Assembly (NCBI RefSeq): GCF_025755255.1
Contig: NZ_JALIEB010000014.1
Coordinates: forward strand, 1-64,000
Length of the DNA: 64,000 nucleotides
Reading direction: 5' to 3'
DNA from: Roseobacter sinensis
GTDB lineage: Bacteria; Pseudomonadota; Alphaproteobacteria; Rhodobacterales; Rhodobacteraceae
A program made the position numbers and the translations under genes. The notes under the pieces were generated by a model that made no database searches, was not told the origin of the DNA, and saw only the letters and a program-made list of their open reading frames with translations. Below, in pieces: positions 33,986 to 43,774 of this stretch; within the stretch, counting starts at the first letter, position 1; each line of letters begins with the position of its first letter.

Positions 33986-34975
33986 ATGTTCGGCATGCTG
34001 GATCGCTTCACCGTCCATCACAGCGATGACCTGGCGCACGCCCAAGCGTTTCTGCAGGAGAAACACGTGACGCTTCGGGCTCTCCGGAGCGGTGACGACA
34101 GCGGTTTCCGGTCACGGATCAACGCGATCTACGGGAAAGCCTCTTACGTCGGCTATATCGCCTACGGCGGCAAGGTCGTCGTCGAGACACCGGCGGAACG
34201 CCCGGACTTCAGCATATCCTTCCTGCTGCGTGGTCAGATGGCCTCGCGCGTGGGCGACGACATGGTGGCATCCAACGCCCAACGCACCGTCATCAGCTCG
34301 CCCGGCGACCCATCCGTGCAGGTGCTTGAGCAGTCCCGACGCTTGACCCTGTCACTGTCTGAGAGACTTCTCGCCGACAAGCTGGAACTCCTGAGCGGTG
34401 AACCGATCCGAAATGCGCTGCGGCTCGAGCCTATTCTGGATTTGAAATCGCCCGTCGGTGCAGCGCTGCTCGCTCACGCTCACATCCTTGTGGATGCAGC
34501 CGAGATCGCCGGGCAGCGCGGCGTCGACGGGCGGCACATGGATCACTTTGAGGATGTCGTATCATCCCTGCTCCTGCTGCATCATCCGCATTCCCACAGC
34601 TCGGTGCTCGACCGGCCGGCGCCCGGGCCGGCATCCGCGGATGTGAAGCGGGTCATCGACTTCATCGCCGCCCATCATGACCAACCGCTGACCCTCGCTG
34701 ACCTCGTCGAGATTGCCGGTGTGCCGGGGCGGTCGCTGAACGCACATTTTCGGCGGTTCACCGGCCATTCTCCGGTGTCCTATCTCAGGCATGTCAGGTT
34801 GCAATGGGCGCGCGACCAGCTCGAAGGCGGTGCACCGGTCAGCATATCGGACATCGCGCTCGATTGCGGCTACAGCAATTTCGGGCGGTTCGCGCATCAT
34901 TATCGGCGGGCGTTCGGTGAGCTGCCGTCCCAGACCCGCGCACGCGCGCAGCAGATCTTGAGACCCGTCCGGTAG
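33986..34975 (+). CDS. AraC family transcriptional regulator
   Basis: A 329-residue regulator. The C-terminal 100 residues contain the paired helix-turn-helix: ADVKRVIDFIAAHHDQPLTLADLVEIAGVPGRSLNAHFRRFTGHSPVSYLRHVRL and ISDIALDCGYSNFGRFAHHYRRAFGELPS. The N-terminal 200 residues look like the AraC-binding-like cupin (AraC_binding_2). No ribosome-binding site is evident at 33986; ATG at 33995 is an alternative. Its targets are not obvious; the next gene downstream (35089) is the closest candidate. Confidence 0.9.
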   Translation: MFGMLDRFTVHHSDDLAHAQAFLQEKHVTLRALRSGDDSGFRSRINAIYGKASYVGYIAYGGKVVVETPAERPDFSISFLLRGQMASRVGDDMVASNAQRTVISSPGDPSVQVLEQSRRLTLSLSERLLADKLELLSGEPIRNALRLEPILDLKSPVGAALLAHAHILVDAAEIAGQRGVDGRHMDHFEDVVSSLLLLHHPHSHSSVLDRPAPGPASADVKRVIDFIAAHHDQPLTLADLVEIAGVPGRSLNAHFRRFTGHSPVSYLRHVRLQWARDQLEGGAPVSISDIALDCGYSNFGRFAHHYRRAFGELPSQTRARAQQILRPVR

Positions 34976-35088
34976 CGTAACTTACCAGCCGAAACCGTCC
35001 AGCCCGACCAGAAGCGGCTATACGGAGATTTGCCGCACTGAAACACTCGTGAAAGACCGCGTAATCACGAGTGCAGGAGGATGGTGTG

Positions 35089-35697
35089 GTGTTCAAGTCC
35101 AAGGCAAGATATCGCAGATTGATGGACAGACTGGCCGCCGAACGCCCGAACCAATCCGCCATCGAACGCCTCTGTTCGGACTACGAAGCCGATATCGTCT
35201 TTGACCGGGCTGATTGGGTCAGTGCCTTGGTCGACACCGGCAATGTCGTTGAATTCAGCACCAAGAAGATGACGGCCACACGGGCCATGACACTGCAGGG
35301 CAAGCTGATCTGGTTGATCCGGTCCGCGCAGTACAGGCGCGCCTATCATTCATCCGAGACCGATGCCGCCTCCGCGGTCGAGGATGCACTGCGCGCCTGG
35401 AAGCGTCGGTCCGACATGCGGCGGTATCGCGACGATGTCCGCGCGATTGTCAGCGACCTGCGCTGGGGCCGCAAACGGTTCCGCATCCATGTGGACGATG
35501 CCTATGCCTCACCGCTCTGCAACGAGGGGGTGGACGGTTTCCTGAGGTCCATCGGCGTGGGGCGGTTCACCGATTTTCCGGGGTGGTTCATCGCCTGGTG
35601 CTTTGCGCTGGATCGACAGGTCGGGTTCGTCATCTGGGAGGCCTACAAGAGGACCCAGGCCGAACCCTGCGTTCCAACGGACAACACGGTCCGTTGA
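35089..35697 (+). CDS. hypothetical protein, orphan
   Basis: A 202-residue soluble protein of unknown family, starting with GTG eight bases after AGGAGG (GTG at 35086 is equally in frame and possible). It has Arg/Tyr/Trp-rich helices (RRSDMRRYRDDVRAIVSDLRWGRKRF) and an aromatic end (FPGWFIAWCFALDRQVGFVIWEAY). No signal peptide, no catalytic motif that I recognise. It could be related to restriction/regulation or stress proteins, but I cannot say. Confidence 0.6.
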   Translation: MFKSKARYRRLMDRLAAERPNQSAIERLCSDYEADIVFDRADWVSALVDTGNVVEFSTKKMTATRAMTLQGKLIWLIRSAQYRRAYHSSETDAASAVEDALRAWKRRSDMRRYRDDVRAIVSDLRWGRKRFRIHVDDAYASPLCNEGVDGFLRSIGVGRFTDFPGWFIAWCFALDRQVGFVIWEAYKRTQAEPCVPTDNTVR

Positions 35698-36069
35698 ACT
35701 CGCCTGCGCAAGCGTCGTGCTGCTGACGCGGAGCCAAGTCCAGCGTTCGATGCCCCAGTGGCGTCTGATCACCGCACGAGATCCCCGCCCAGGCCGGACA
35801 GCGTGCGTGTGATCTGCAACCGAAGGCGCTGGCGCTTGATGGGCCCGACACACCGCGGCACCACGGCAAACAGCGAAAGCCAGACCGGTGCGGCTAGGCA
35901 ATGCCGATGGCGCAAGACCATGTCCGGGCCGGAACAACAGCACAGAGGAGCCGCCACACGAAAGACAGATTCCGGCCAGATCCGGACAGCCTCTGCGAAA
36001 AGCGGATAGCGCCGCCCCTCATTGGCACTCAATCTCAACCGGTGAAAGTTGGTTTATGGCGAGGGTAAG
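35698..36069. other. intergenic region before the VPLPA-CTERM gene
   Basis: About 370 bases without a supported gene. The reading frames here are short. The last 30 bases carry the GAGGGTAAG ribosome-binding site of the surface protein gene at 36070; the region must contain its promoter. No clear terminator for the orphan gene is seen. Confidence 0.4.
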
Positions 36070-36657
36070 ATGCATAGAGTCAATCAATGGGTAGCTTTGG
36101 CTGTGATGATGGGGATTGCGGGGCCGACCACGGCAGCCACACTCACAGGTGACACGATCAGAATGGTCGCAATCAATGAAAGCAGGGTGTTGTTGGACAC
36201 CATGATATTGGTCGAAGACGGCCCCGATCTTCTGGGAGGTGGCAATACGGTTTTTGACTTTGACACAGGATCCGCTGGCAACGAATTCGAGCTCTTCATG
36301 GAGCCGCTTGGAGAGTACGGAGGTGTCTTTTCCACGTTTGGCACGACAGAGATCACCTTGTCCGGTCTCGACTTTTCCGGCGATGAAAGGCTCTTTGACT
36401 GGGCGTTTTTGCAGGTTCCGCCCGAAATTCCGATGACCGCTGACCTGCTGAGCCCATCGTCCATCAAGTTTTCCTGGACAGAGAGCCGGTTTGTAGGCGG
36501 CACCTTTTTTCGGGGCCGATTCCTGACGCGGGGTGAGGAACCGGGGCCGATCCCCAGTCCAATCCCTTTGCCCGCGGGCGGTTTGCTTCTGATGTCCGCC
36601 GTGGGGCTGGCCGTCGGCCTAGGGCGCCGACACCGAACGTCACGGAGCGCCCACTAG
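36070..36657 (+). CDS. VPLPA-CTERM-type sorting-domain protein
   Basis: A 195-residue secreted protein. It begins MHRVNQWVALAVMMGIAGPTTAATL (Sec signal) after GAGGGTAAG. The end has IPSPIPLPAGGLLLMSAVGLAVGLGRRHRTSR: a PEP-CTERM/VPLPA-CTERM tripartite signal (P-L-P-A motif, hydrophobic helix, basic tail), processed by an exosortase-like peptidase in Rhodobacteraceae. The mature part is short, Phe/Gly/Asp-rich and probably beta-structured; it is not recognisable. Likely linked to the cell surface or extracellular polysaccharide. No exosortase is in the window. Confidence 0.85.
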   Translation: MHRVNQWVALAVMMGIAGPTTAATLTGDTIRMVAINESRVLLDTMILVEDGPDLLGGGNTVFDFDTGSAGNEFELFMEPLGEYGGVFSTFGTTEITLSGLDFSGDERLFDWAFLQVPPEIPMTADLLSPSSIKFSWTESRFVGGTFFRGRFLTRGEEPGPIPSPIPLPAGGLLLMSAVGLAVGLGRRHRTSRSAH

Positions 36658-36727
36658 CAAGCACAGGTCCACCGCGACCACGGCCAGCGTCGACGGGCCG
36701 TCAAAGCAGATGGTGCCGCGCCTCAGG

Positions 36728-37480
36728 TCACGACAATGGCGTCGCGAAAGACCTCGAGGCGTGGCCGTCTTGCGCCCGGCACTCTTCCTCCTCCGCGATT
36801 GCGGCGTCCAGTGGTGTTCGATCAGTCAGGCCCGAGAAATTGCCACGGGTCGGCATCACCTGCGCCACATGCAGAAAACGCTCCTGCGCGACGTCGTAGA
36901 GGCGGCGCAATTCCGGCAAGGGATCTGCGTGATCGTCGACACGCATATCGAGCCAAGGATAATCCTCGCCGCGATGGATCCGCAGTGCGGCCGACTGCTT
37001 GCCGCGCTTGTCGCCGCCAGCCGCTTCTCCGGCCTCCATCGCCGTCATCAGACGCTCGGCGAAGGGAAGATCGAGGTTCGACTGATAGGCCGCGAGGGTT
37101 TCCGTGATGACCGCCTGGCCGGCCAGCATGTTCCCCGCAACCGAAATCCCGTCGCCGGACACATGCCCGCACCAGTCGACGCAGTCTTCACCCGTATGGG
37201 AGGCGATGCGCCCTGCCGTGTCGATCATGTGGGCCTGCCGTTGCGCCTGACCGCCGTCCCGGGCGACAAGATCGTCCAAAACCGTCTGCGCTGCTTCGCC
37301 TGCCGCCAACCTGTCGGCGGCCTCGATGCCCCAAAGGGGGTTGACGAAGGCCTGCGTTGCGACGGCGCATTTCCCGCCGCGAATGTGCGGCACGAGCGCG
37401 CCAACGGCGAAGAAGCGCGAGGCGACGGCGATACCGAGGTCGCCGCTGGCTGGGTCTCGGGCCACAATCGAATAGGTCAT
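36728..37480 (-). CDS. DUF1028 domain-containing protein
   Basis: A 250-residue protein beginning MTYSIVARDPASGDLGIAVASRFFAVGALVPHIRGG, the hallmark of DUF1028 (Ntn-hydrolase-like fold), with ATQAFVNPLWG, SGDGISVAGNMLAG and LPFAERLMTAMEAGEAAGGDKRGKQSAAL also typical. The family is thought to be a putative peptidase/amidase; function is not proved to me. Last gene of the minus-strand peptide-importer/GGT operon (12 bases after the GGT gene), which supports a role in peptide or amide processing. No signal peptide. Confidence 0.92.
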   Translation of the reverse strand: MTYSIVARDPASGDLGIAVASRFFAVGALVPHIRGGKCAVATQAFVNPLWGIEAADRLAAGEAAQTVLDDLVARDGGQAQRQAHMIDTAGRIASHTGEDCVDWCGHVSGDGISVAGNMLAGQAVITETLAAYQSNLDLPFAERLMTAMEAGEAAGGDKRGKQSAALRIHRGEDYPWLDMRVDDHADPLPELRRLYDVAQERFLHVAQVMPTRGNFSGLTDRTPLDAAIAEEEECRAQDGHASRSFATPLS

Positions 37481-37492
37481 CTTCGTGCTCCT

Positions 37493-39283
37493 CTATCGTC
37501 CGATGGCGTAGGCCTGCATCATGCGGGGCGTGGCCGCAGCGCTCAACACACCATCCGACGCGCGGCTGGCTGCGGTCAGACGGCCGACGGTCCATGGCTC
37601 TGCCACCTCCACATCATGTCCGCGCGCCGTGAGGTCGTCTATGACGGCCTTGCCAAAGGCGGGTTCCAGCATCAAATGGCCGGGCCTTGCGGTGCGCGGA
37701 TAGAAGGATGACTGGACATGGCCGGTGTGGAACAGCGGCGCGTCAATCGCTTCTTGCAGGTTGAGATCCCCGTGCACGAGCCGCAGCAGGAGGATCAACT
37801 GCCACTGGTCCTGCTGATCGCCACCCGGTGTACCGAAAGCGTGCCGCGTGCCATCGGGCGCTTCGGCCATGGAGGGGGAAAGGGTCGTGCGGGGACGCCG
37901 GCCCGGCGCGAGCGCGCTGGGCAGCCCCTCCTCCAGCCAGAACATCTGGGCGCGCGAGTTAAGGGGCATGCCGAGACCGGGCACAACCGGCGAAGACTGG
38001 AGCCAGCCGCCCGACGGCGTGGCGGATACCGCGTTGCCCCACTGGTCGATGACGTCGATATGCACCGTATCGCCGCGCCGTTCGGTCAGATGGGCCATCG
38101 TCGGCTCACCGGCGCCAACGCCGGGGCCTGTGGCATGCGAGGCAGAGGCGCGGGCCGCGGCAGCATCCGCCCACTGCTCGTACCCGTCGATCCGGCCTGG
38201 CCGTTGCGCCTGCGAGCACGTTGGACCGATCAGGTCCCGCCGGCCCTCGGCATAGTCGCGCGCGAGAAGCGACGCGGTCGGGATGTCGCTGTGCAGCGGA
38301 TCGCCGTAGTAGGCCTCGCGATCCGCGTAGGACAGTTTCATCGTCTCGACGACGTGATGCACGAATGCCGCGCCTGTCGGATCCATCGCGCCAATGCCGC
38401 TGCCCTCGAGGATCCTGAGCGACTGCAAGAGCGTTGGGCCCTGGGTCCAGACACCGCATTTCCAGACCCGCCACCCTTCATAATCGACATCGAGCGGTTT
38501 CTCGTAGGTCGCCTCCCATGTGGCAAGGTCCTGCCCGGTCAGCACGCCTTTGCGACGCCCACCTGCGGCATCCATGACGCAGGCGTCCCGCATCCAGCTG
38601 TCAATCGCTTCGGCGATGAACCCCTCTCGGAAGGTCCGGCGCGCCGTCTCGATCTGCGCTTCGCGTCCGGTTGTGGCTTCGGCCTCGGCAAGCAGCCGAT
38701 CCCAGGTGTCGGCCAGCGTGGGGTTTCGGAAAAGCTCGCCTGCGGCAGGGGCCGATCCGTTCGGCAGCCATGTCTCGAAAGACGTCGGCCATTCCTCGCG
38801 AAAGAACTCGGCGAGCCCTGCGATCGTGCCGGCCACACGCGGCAGAACCGGGTGACCGTGGCGGGCATAGTAGATTGCAGGCGCCAACACCTCCCGCAGC
38901 GGCAACCGCCCGTGGTCGCGCAGCATCAGCATCCAGGCATCGAAGGCACCCGGACCGACGGTGGCCAGCAGCCCGGACCCCGGAATGAGATCCAGACCTT
39001 CGGCGCGATAGTGCTCAATCGTGGCGCCCGCCGGTGCAACGCCCTGGCCGCAGACGACAGTTGGTGCCGCGTCCCCTGCGAGCCGGATCAGGGCGGGCAT
39101 GTCGCCCAAGGGGCCGTTCAGATGTGGCTCGACCACGTGCAGTACAAAGCCCATGGCTGCGGCAGCGTCGAAGGCCGAGCCTCCCTGCTCCAGCAGTTTC
39201 ATACCCACGGCCGAGGCTATCCAATGTGTCGAGGCGCAGACACCGAAGGTGCCCTTGATCTCGGGTCGGGTTGTGAAGCGCAT
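37493..39283 (-). CDS. gamma-glutamyltransferase-family hydrolase
   Basis: A 596-residue Ntn hydrolase of the GGT/oxamate amidohydrolase family. The autoprocessing site is in RRGDTVHIDVIDQWGNAVSATPSGGWLQSSP, where the first Thr becomes the catalytic nucleophile of the small subunit; PRTTLSPSMA and GTPGGDQQDQWQLILLLRLVHG are small-subunit motifs. It lacks a Sec signal, so it is likely cytoplasmic, unlike periplasmic GGT. Next to a Dpp importer it may cleave imported gamma-glutamyl peptides or oxamate-like amides. Confidence 0.9.
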   Translation of the reverse strand: MRFTTRPEIKGTFGVCASTHWIASAVGMKLLEQGGSAFDAAAAMGFVLHVVEPHLNGPLGDMPALIRLAGDAAPTVVCGQGVAPAGATIEHYRAEGLDLIPGSGLLATVGPGAFDAWMLMLRDHGRLPLREVLAPAIYYARHGHPVLPRVAGTIAGLAEFFREEWPTSFETWLPNGSAPAAGELFRNPTLADTWDRLLAEAEATTGREAQIETARRTFREGFIAEAIDSWMRDACVMDAAGGRRKGVLTGQDLATWEATYEKPLDVDYEGWRVWKCGVWTQGPTLLQSLRILEGSGIGAMDPTGAAFVHHVVETMKLSYADREAYYGDPLHSDIPTASLLARDYAEGRRDLIGPTCSQAQRPGRIDGYEQWADAAAARASASHATGPGVGAGEPTMAHLTERRGDTVHIDVIDQWGNAVSATPSGGWLQSSPVVPGLGMPLNSRAQMFWLEEGLPSALAPGRRPRTTLSPSMAEAPDGTRHAFGTPGGDQQDQWQLILLLRLVHGDLNLQEAIDAPLFHTGHVQSSFYPRTARPGHLMLEPAFGKAVIDDLTARGHDVEVAEPWTVGRLTAASRASDGVLSAAATPRMMQAYAIGR

Positions 39284-39298
39284 TGCGGGCCCCGATCT

Positions 39299-40162
39299 CT
39301 ATGTGTCGCGGGGATCGAGCGCATCGCGCAACCCGTCGCCCAGAAGGTTGAACCCCAGCACCACGAGGAAGATCGCAATGCCGGGATAGAGCGCCATCCA
39401 AGGCGCCTGTTCGAGGAAGTTCTTGGCGATGTTCAACATCGAGCCCCAGGAGGGGGCAGGTGGCTGCTGGCCCAGCCCCAGAAAGCTCAGCGACGCCTCC
39501 GCGATGATGGCTGTCGCAATCGTCAGGGTGCCCTGAACGATGATGGGCGGAAAGATGTTGGGGAGGATGTAGCGCCAGATCAGTGCAAGGTGGCCCACAC
39601 CGATGGCCCGGGCACTTTCGACGTAGTCTTCCGTCATGACCGAAAGGGTCTGCCCGCGCGCGAGCCGGATGAAGATCGGCATTGCGGAGATGCCGATTGC
39701 GATCATCGCATTGGTCAGGGACGGCCCGAGAAACGCCGCGAGCGCAATGGCGAGGATAAGAAATGGCGCGGCAAGCAGGGCTTCGGTCACCCGGCTGATC
39801 ACCGCATCGGTCCAGCCCCGCCGGTACCCGGCCAGCACACCCAGCGGAACGCCGAGTGCAACCGCGATCATCACGGAGACCACACCGGCAAGCAGTGACG
39901 CCTGCGCGCCCCAGATCATGCGGGATAGCACATCGCGCCCGATCTCGTCCGTGCCGAAGGGGTGCGCGTCGCTTGGGGCCTTGCGGACCGCGGACCAGTC
40001 CGTCTCGACCGGTCCGGGCACGGGAAGCAAGGGGGCCAGGATCGCGATCAGGATGAAGAAGATCACGATTGCCCCGCCCAGAAGCGCGGAGGGGCTCTTG
40101 CGGAACTTGACCCAGGCGCGGCTCCGCCGCTTGGGGAGAACGGGGTCAGCGACGGCGCTCAT
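39299..40162 (-). CDS. DppC-type peptide ABC transporter permease
   Basis: A 287-residue permease with six transmembrane helices and the DppC/OppC features: HPFGTDEIGRDVLSRMIWGAQASL, YVESARAIGVGHLALIWRYILPNI as the EAA coupling loop. Overlaps the DppB gene by four bases and lies 15 bases before the GGT gene. Confidence 0.94.
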   Translation of the reverse strand: MSAVADPVLPKRRSRAWVKFRKSPSALLGGAIVIFFILIAILAPLLPVPGPVETDWSAVRKAPSDAHPFGTDEIGRDVLSRMIWGAQASLLAGVVSVMIAVALGVPLGVLAGYRRGWTDAVISRVTEALLAAPFLILAIALAAFLGPSLTNAMIAIGISAMPIFIRLARGQTLSVMTEDYVESARAIGVGHLALIWRYILPNIFPPIIVQGTLTIATAIIAEASLSFLGLGQQPPAPSWGSMLNIAKNFLEQAPWMALYPGIAIFLVVLGFNLLGDGLRDALDPRDT

Positions 40163-41103
40163 GCGTCCCTCATGCGTGGGTTCAAAACGCGGTAGGCCGC
40201 GTCAGCCAGGATATTCATGAAGATGAAGGCAATGCCGGTGCAGAGCACAATGCCCTGCACGACAGCGTAGTCCCGGTTGAAGACGGCATCGACAACCAGT
40301 TTTCCAAAGCCGGGGATGGTGAAGATCTGCTCAGTCAGAACCGCGCCGGCGAGCAGTTCCCCGAACAAGAGGGTGGTCACCGTGACCACAGGCACAAGCG
40401 CGTTCCGCAAAGCGTGCTTGACGAGCACTGTGCGCTCCCGCAGCCCCTTGGCACGTGCGGTGCGGACGTAGTCCGACTGCAACACACTCAGCATCGCCGA
40501 ACGCGTGTGCCGCATCAGCGTCGCGGCAATCGCTGTTCCGAGGACAAAGGCCGGCATCAGCATGGTGCGGATCGATTGCAGCGGATCCTCCGAGAGCGGC
40601 TGGTAGCCGGAGGCTGGCAACCAGCCCAGTTTCACGGAGACCAGCAAGATCAGCATGATGCCGAGCCAGAAATTCGGCACGGACAGGCCCGACAGGGCGA
40701 TGAGGTTCGCGAGCCAATCGACCCAGGTCCCCTTTTTGTAAGCGGAAAGCACGCCGGCCGGGATACCGATCACCATCGCGATGATCAGCGCCATGATGGC
40801 CAGCTGGAACGTGACGGGCAGCTTTTCTCCGATCAGCTGGAGAACCGGTTGATTGGTGCGCAGGGAGACACCCAGATCGCCCTGAAGCGCGTTCCCGGCC
40901 CAGGCGACATACTGCACAGGCAGCGGGTCGTTGAGCCGGTACTTCTCGCGCAGCGCCGCGATGACCTCGGGATCACGCTCTTCGCCTGCCATCACGAGCA
41001 CCGGATCCCCAGGCAGCAGCTTTTGCAGCGAGAAGACGAAGATCGAGATCAGGATGATCGTCGGGATCGCGATCAGGACGCGGCGGGCGAGAAAACCGAG
41101 CAT
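40159..41103 (-). CDS. DppB-type peptide ABC transporter permease
   Basis: A 314-residue permease, LLPGDPVLVM near the N-terminus and LQSDYVRTARAKGLRERTVLVKHALRNALVPVVT as the coupling helix, typical of DppB/OppB. It is separated from the binding-protein gene by a 54-base gap with a hairpin and is coupled to DppC by an ATGA overlap. Confidence 0.94.
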   Translation of the reverse strand: MLGFLARRVLIAIPTIILISIFVFSLQKLLPGDPVLVMAGEERDPEVIAALREKYRLNDPLPVQYVAWAGNALQGDLGVSLRTNQPVLQLIGEKLPVTFQLAIMALIIAMVIGIPAGVLSAYKKGTWVDWLANLIALSGLSVPNFWLGIMLILLVSVKLGWLPASGYQPLSEDPLQSIRTMLMPAFVLGTAIAATLMRHTRSAMLSVLQSDYVRTARAKGLRERTVLVKHALRNALVPVVTVTTLLFGELLAGAVLTEQIFTIPGFGKLVVDAVFNRDYAVVQGIVLCTGIAFIFMNILADAAYRVLNPRMRDA

Positions 41104-41125
41104 GGATCAATGGGCTCCAAAATGT

Positions 41126-41147
41126 GGCCCGGCCTTCCGACCGGGCC
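41126..41147 (-). other. 7-bp GC hairpin between binding-protein and permease genes
   Basis: GGCCCGG (41126-41132), an 8-base loop and CCGGGCC (41141-41147) form a perfect GC stem just after the Dpp-type binding-protein stop. As with the hairpin at 5592-5616, it likely protects the upstream transcript; no T-tract follows. Confidence 0.6.
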
Positions 41148-41157
41148 GTTGCGGCAC

Positions 41158-42666
41158 TCAACCCTTGCTGACGCCATGCAGCCGGATCATCCCATCGGGA
41201 TAGGCCTGGAAGCCCGAGACACTGTCGTCCAGCGCCCAGATCCACACCTGGTGGTAGAGGTAGATGACTGGCATATCTTCCTGCTGCAGCGCGACCGCCG
41301 CGTCGTAGCTTTGCTTACGCACGGCAGGATCGGTCGACAGGCGCGCCTCGTTCAGCAGCTTGTCCATCTCGGGGTTGGAGTATTTGGAGTCGTTGATGCC
41401 GCCGCCCGTGGTCATAAACTGATGGATGTTTCCGTCCGGGTCGACACGACCCGACCAGCCGACCTGGCTGGCGGTGTAGTCGCCCGCCGACTGGTCCGCA
41501 AGCAGCGTCGCGAACTCCTTGGCTGCGAGTTCAATCGTGATCCCCGCCTCACTGGCCATGGCCTGAACGACCTGCATCACCTGGGTCTGAACCGGGTTGT
41601 TGGCAACCTGAACCTCGATGCTGACCCCATCGGCGAAACCGGCCTCGGCGAGAAGGCCCTTGGCGGTCTCCACATCACGCTCGGGCACGGGGAAGTCGGC
41701 GTTGTACCATGGCGACGCGGGCGAGAATGGCTGGTTCCCCGGTGCGAAGGCCCCTTCGAACACAACCTGGTTCAACGCCGCACGGTCAATCGACAGCGAC
41801 AGCGCCTTGCGCACGAGATTGGACTGGCCCAGCGGGTTGTCGGCGCGATCGCCATTGCCGACGTTGATCGTCATGCCCTGATAGCCGAGGGATGTCGCAC
41901 GCTCGAGCAGCAAGCCGTCATCGCCTTCGACAGACGCCACATCTGTGGCCGCCAGGCGCTCAAGCATGTCGAGATCGCCGGCGCGCAGGTTTGCCAGACG
42001 CACGGTTGTGTCCGGGATGGGCAGGAAAGTCACCGTGTCAAAACTGATCTCATCCGCCCGATAGTACTCGGCGAATTTCTCCAAAACGATGCGGTCCTGC
42101 TGAATGCGCTCGACAAACTTGAAGGGGCCAGCGCAGACGGGCGCCAAACCAAAGTCATCGCCCGCGGCTTCGAAGGCTGTCGGGGACAGCATCATGCCGG
42201 ACCGGTCCGCGAATTGCGCGATCAGCGTGGCATCCGGGGCCGAGAGTGTCATCTTGATGGTGAACTCGTCCACCACCTCCCAGCTCTCGATCGAGCGCAC
42301 CTCCGACTTGCGGCGCGAGGTCTCGAGGTTTTTCGACCGGTCGATGTTGGCCGCGACGGCCTCCGCGTTGAAGGGCGTGCCGTCATGGAACACCACGTCC
42401 TCCCGCAATGTCATCGTCAATTCGGTGCCATCGGCGTTCCATTCCCAGCCCGTCGCGAGAGCCGGGACGATCTCGAGGTCTGGCGTGATATCGACCAGCT
42501 TGTCGCAGAGCGAGGCATAGACGATGCGGCCCACGAAGGTGCGGGACTGATCGGGGTCGAGAACGTCGGGGTCTTCCTGCAATCCGATCTTGAAATCCTG
42601 CGCCTGCGCAAGGCTTGTGCCGAGCGCCAGAAAGGCGGCGGCTGTGAGTGTTCTACCGATACGCAT
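41158..42666 (-). CDS. DppA-type peptide ABC substrate-binding protein
   Basis: A 502-residue SBP_bac_5 protein: signal peptide [23 protein letters not shown], then VLDPDQSRTFVGRIVYASLCDKLVDI and the family pattern ALATGWEWNADGTELTMTLREDVVFHDGTPFNAEAV. It binds peptides or amino-sugar conjugates in the periplasm and delivers them to DppBC. The 5' end overlaps the end of the ATPase gene upstream by 14 bases, so the operon continues through. Confidence 0.94.
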   Translation of the reverse strand: MRIGRTLTAAAFLALGTSLAQAQDFKIGLQEDPDVLDPDQSRTFVGRIVYASLCDKLVDITPDLEIVPALATGWEWNADGTELTMTLREDVVFHDGTPFNAEAVAANIDRSKNLETSRRKSEVRSIESWEVVDEFTIKMTLSAPDATLIAQFADRSGMMLSPTAFEAAGDDFGLAPVCAGPFKFVERIQQDRIVLEKFAEYYRADEISFDTVTFLPIPDTTVRLANLRAGDLDMLERLAATDVASVEGDDGLLLERATSLGYQGMTINVGNGDRADNPLGQSNLVRKALSLSIDRAALNQVVFEGAFAPGNQPFSPASPWYNADFPVPERDVETAKGLLAEAGFADGVSIEVQVANNPVQTQVMQVVQAMASEAGITIELAAKEFATLLADQSAGDYTASQVGWSGRVDPDGNIHQFMTTGGGINDSKYSNPEMDKLLNEARLSTDPAVRKQSYDAAVALQQEDMPVIYLYHQVWIWALDDSVSGFQAYPDGMIRLHGVSKG

Positions 42667-43774
42667 GGGGTTTTTCCTCTCTGCTGGATGAGTGTTGGGT
42701 CTTGGCTGGGTCGGTCCGGGCGCGCGCCGCGCTGTAGACGTCGAACCGTCGGGCGGCGGCCGGTGTGCGGCGCAGATCCCCGGGTTTGATGCGCTTGAGG
42801 GTCAGATCGCCTGCAAAATGGCAGGCCGCCTGATGACCGTCCCCCAGATCTCGCAGCACCGGTTCTTCGGTGCGGCAGGTGTCGATGGCATAGGGGCAGC
42901 GGGTATGAAACCGGCATCCCGACGGCGGGGCAATGGGGTTTGGGAGGTCCCCCTCGATGGCGACATGGGCCTTGCGGGCGCCCACGGTCGGGATTGGAAT
43001 GGCCTCGAGAAGCGCTTCTGTGTAGGGATGCGCCGGGCTCCGGAACAGCGCATCCGTCGGGCTGACTTCGACAATCTTGCCAAGGTACATGACCGCAACC
43101 CGATCCGACATATGCCGGATCACCGCGAGGTCATGCGCGATCACGATCAAGGTCAGGCCGAAGGCGTCTCGCAGGTCTTCGAGGATGTTGATCACCTGCG
43201 CCTGGATCGAAACGTCCAGCGCGCTGACAGGCTCGTCACCGATCACGACCTTCGGGCCGGAGACGAGCGCGCGCGCAATCCCGATCCGCTGCCTTTGCCC
43301 GCCAGAGAACTCATGCGGATACCGGTCAGCATGCTCGGGCCGGAGCCCGACGCGTGTCAGAATGCGGGCCACGGCTGTGCTGCGCGCCTCCAGAGTGCCG
43401 ATGCCATGGGTCCTGAGCGGCTCCTCGATCAGCGCTCCAACGGTCATGCGGGGGTTCAGCGATGAAAACGGGTCCTGAAAGATGAACTGCAGCTCCGCCC
43501 GCAGATCGCGCAGGGCTTGCTCTGACAGATCGCCAATGTCGTTGCCCTGATAGGCGACCTGGCCTTCGCTGGGTTCGATCAACCGCACCAGCAGCCGCGC
43601 GAGCGTTGATTTCCCGCACCCGGACTCCCCCACGATAGCGAAGGTTTCCCCTTCGCCGATGGTCAGGTCGACCCCGTCGACCGCCCGCACCACAGTCGGG
43701 TCGCCGAAAAACGGTGCCTTGGTGACGAAGTGCCGCTTCAGACCGCGGGCCTGGAGGATCGGTGTGTGGCTCAT
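42653..43774 (-). CDS. DppF-type peptide ABC transporter ATP-binding protein
   Basis: A 373-residue ATPase with Walker [10 protein letters not shown], signature FSGGQRQR, Walker [17 protein letters not shown] and the C-terminal oligopeptide-type segment [15 protein letters not shown], which is a Cys cluster seen in DppD/OppD/F proteins. About 45 extra residues ([17 protein letters not shown]..., Ser/Arg-rich end) follow the usual terminus and run over the start of the binding-protein gene; this tail has no known role. Confidence 0.92.
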   Translation of the reverse strand: MSHTPILQARGLKRHFVTKAPFFGDPTVVRAVDGVDLTIGEGETFAIVGESGCGKSTLARLLVRLIEPSEGQVAYQGNDIGDLSEQALRDLRAELQFIFQDPFSSLNPRMTVGALIEEPLRTHGIGTLEARSTAVARILTRVGLRPEHADRYPHEFSGGQRQRIGIARALVSGPKVVIGDEPVSALDVSIQAQVINILEDLRDAFGLTLIVIAHDLAVIRHMSDRVAVMYLGKIVEVSPTDALFRSPAHPYTEALLEAIPIPTVGARKAHVAIEGDLPNPIAPPSGCRFHTRCPYAIDTCRTEEPVLRDLGDGHQAACHFAGDLTLKRIKPGDLRRTPAAARRFDVYSAARARTDPAKTQHSSSREEKPHAYR

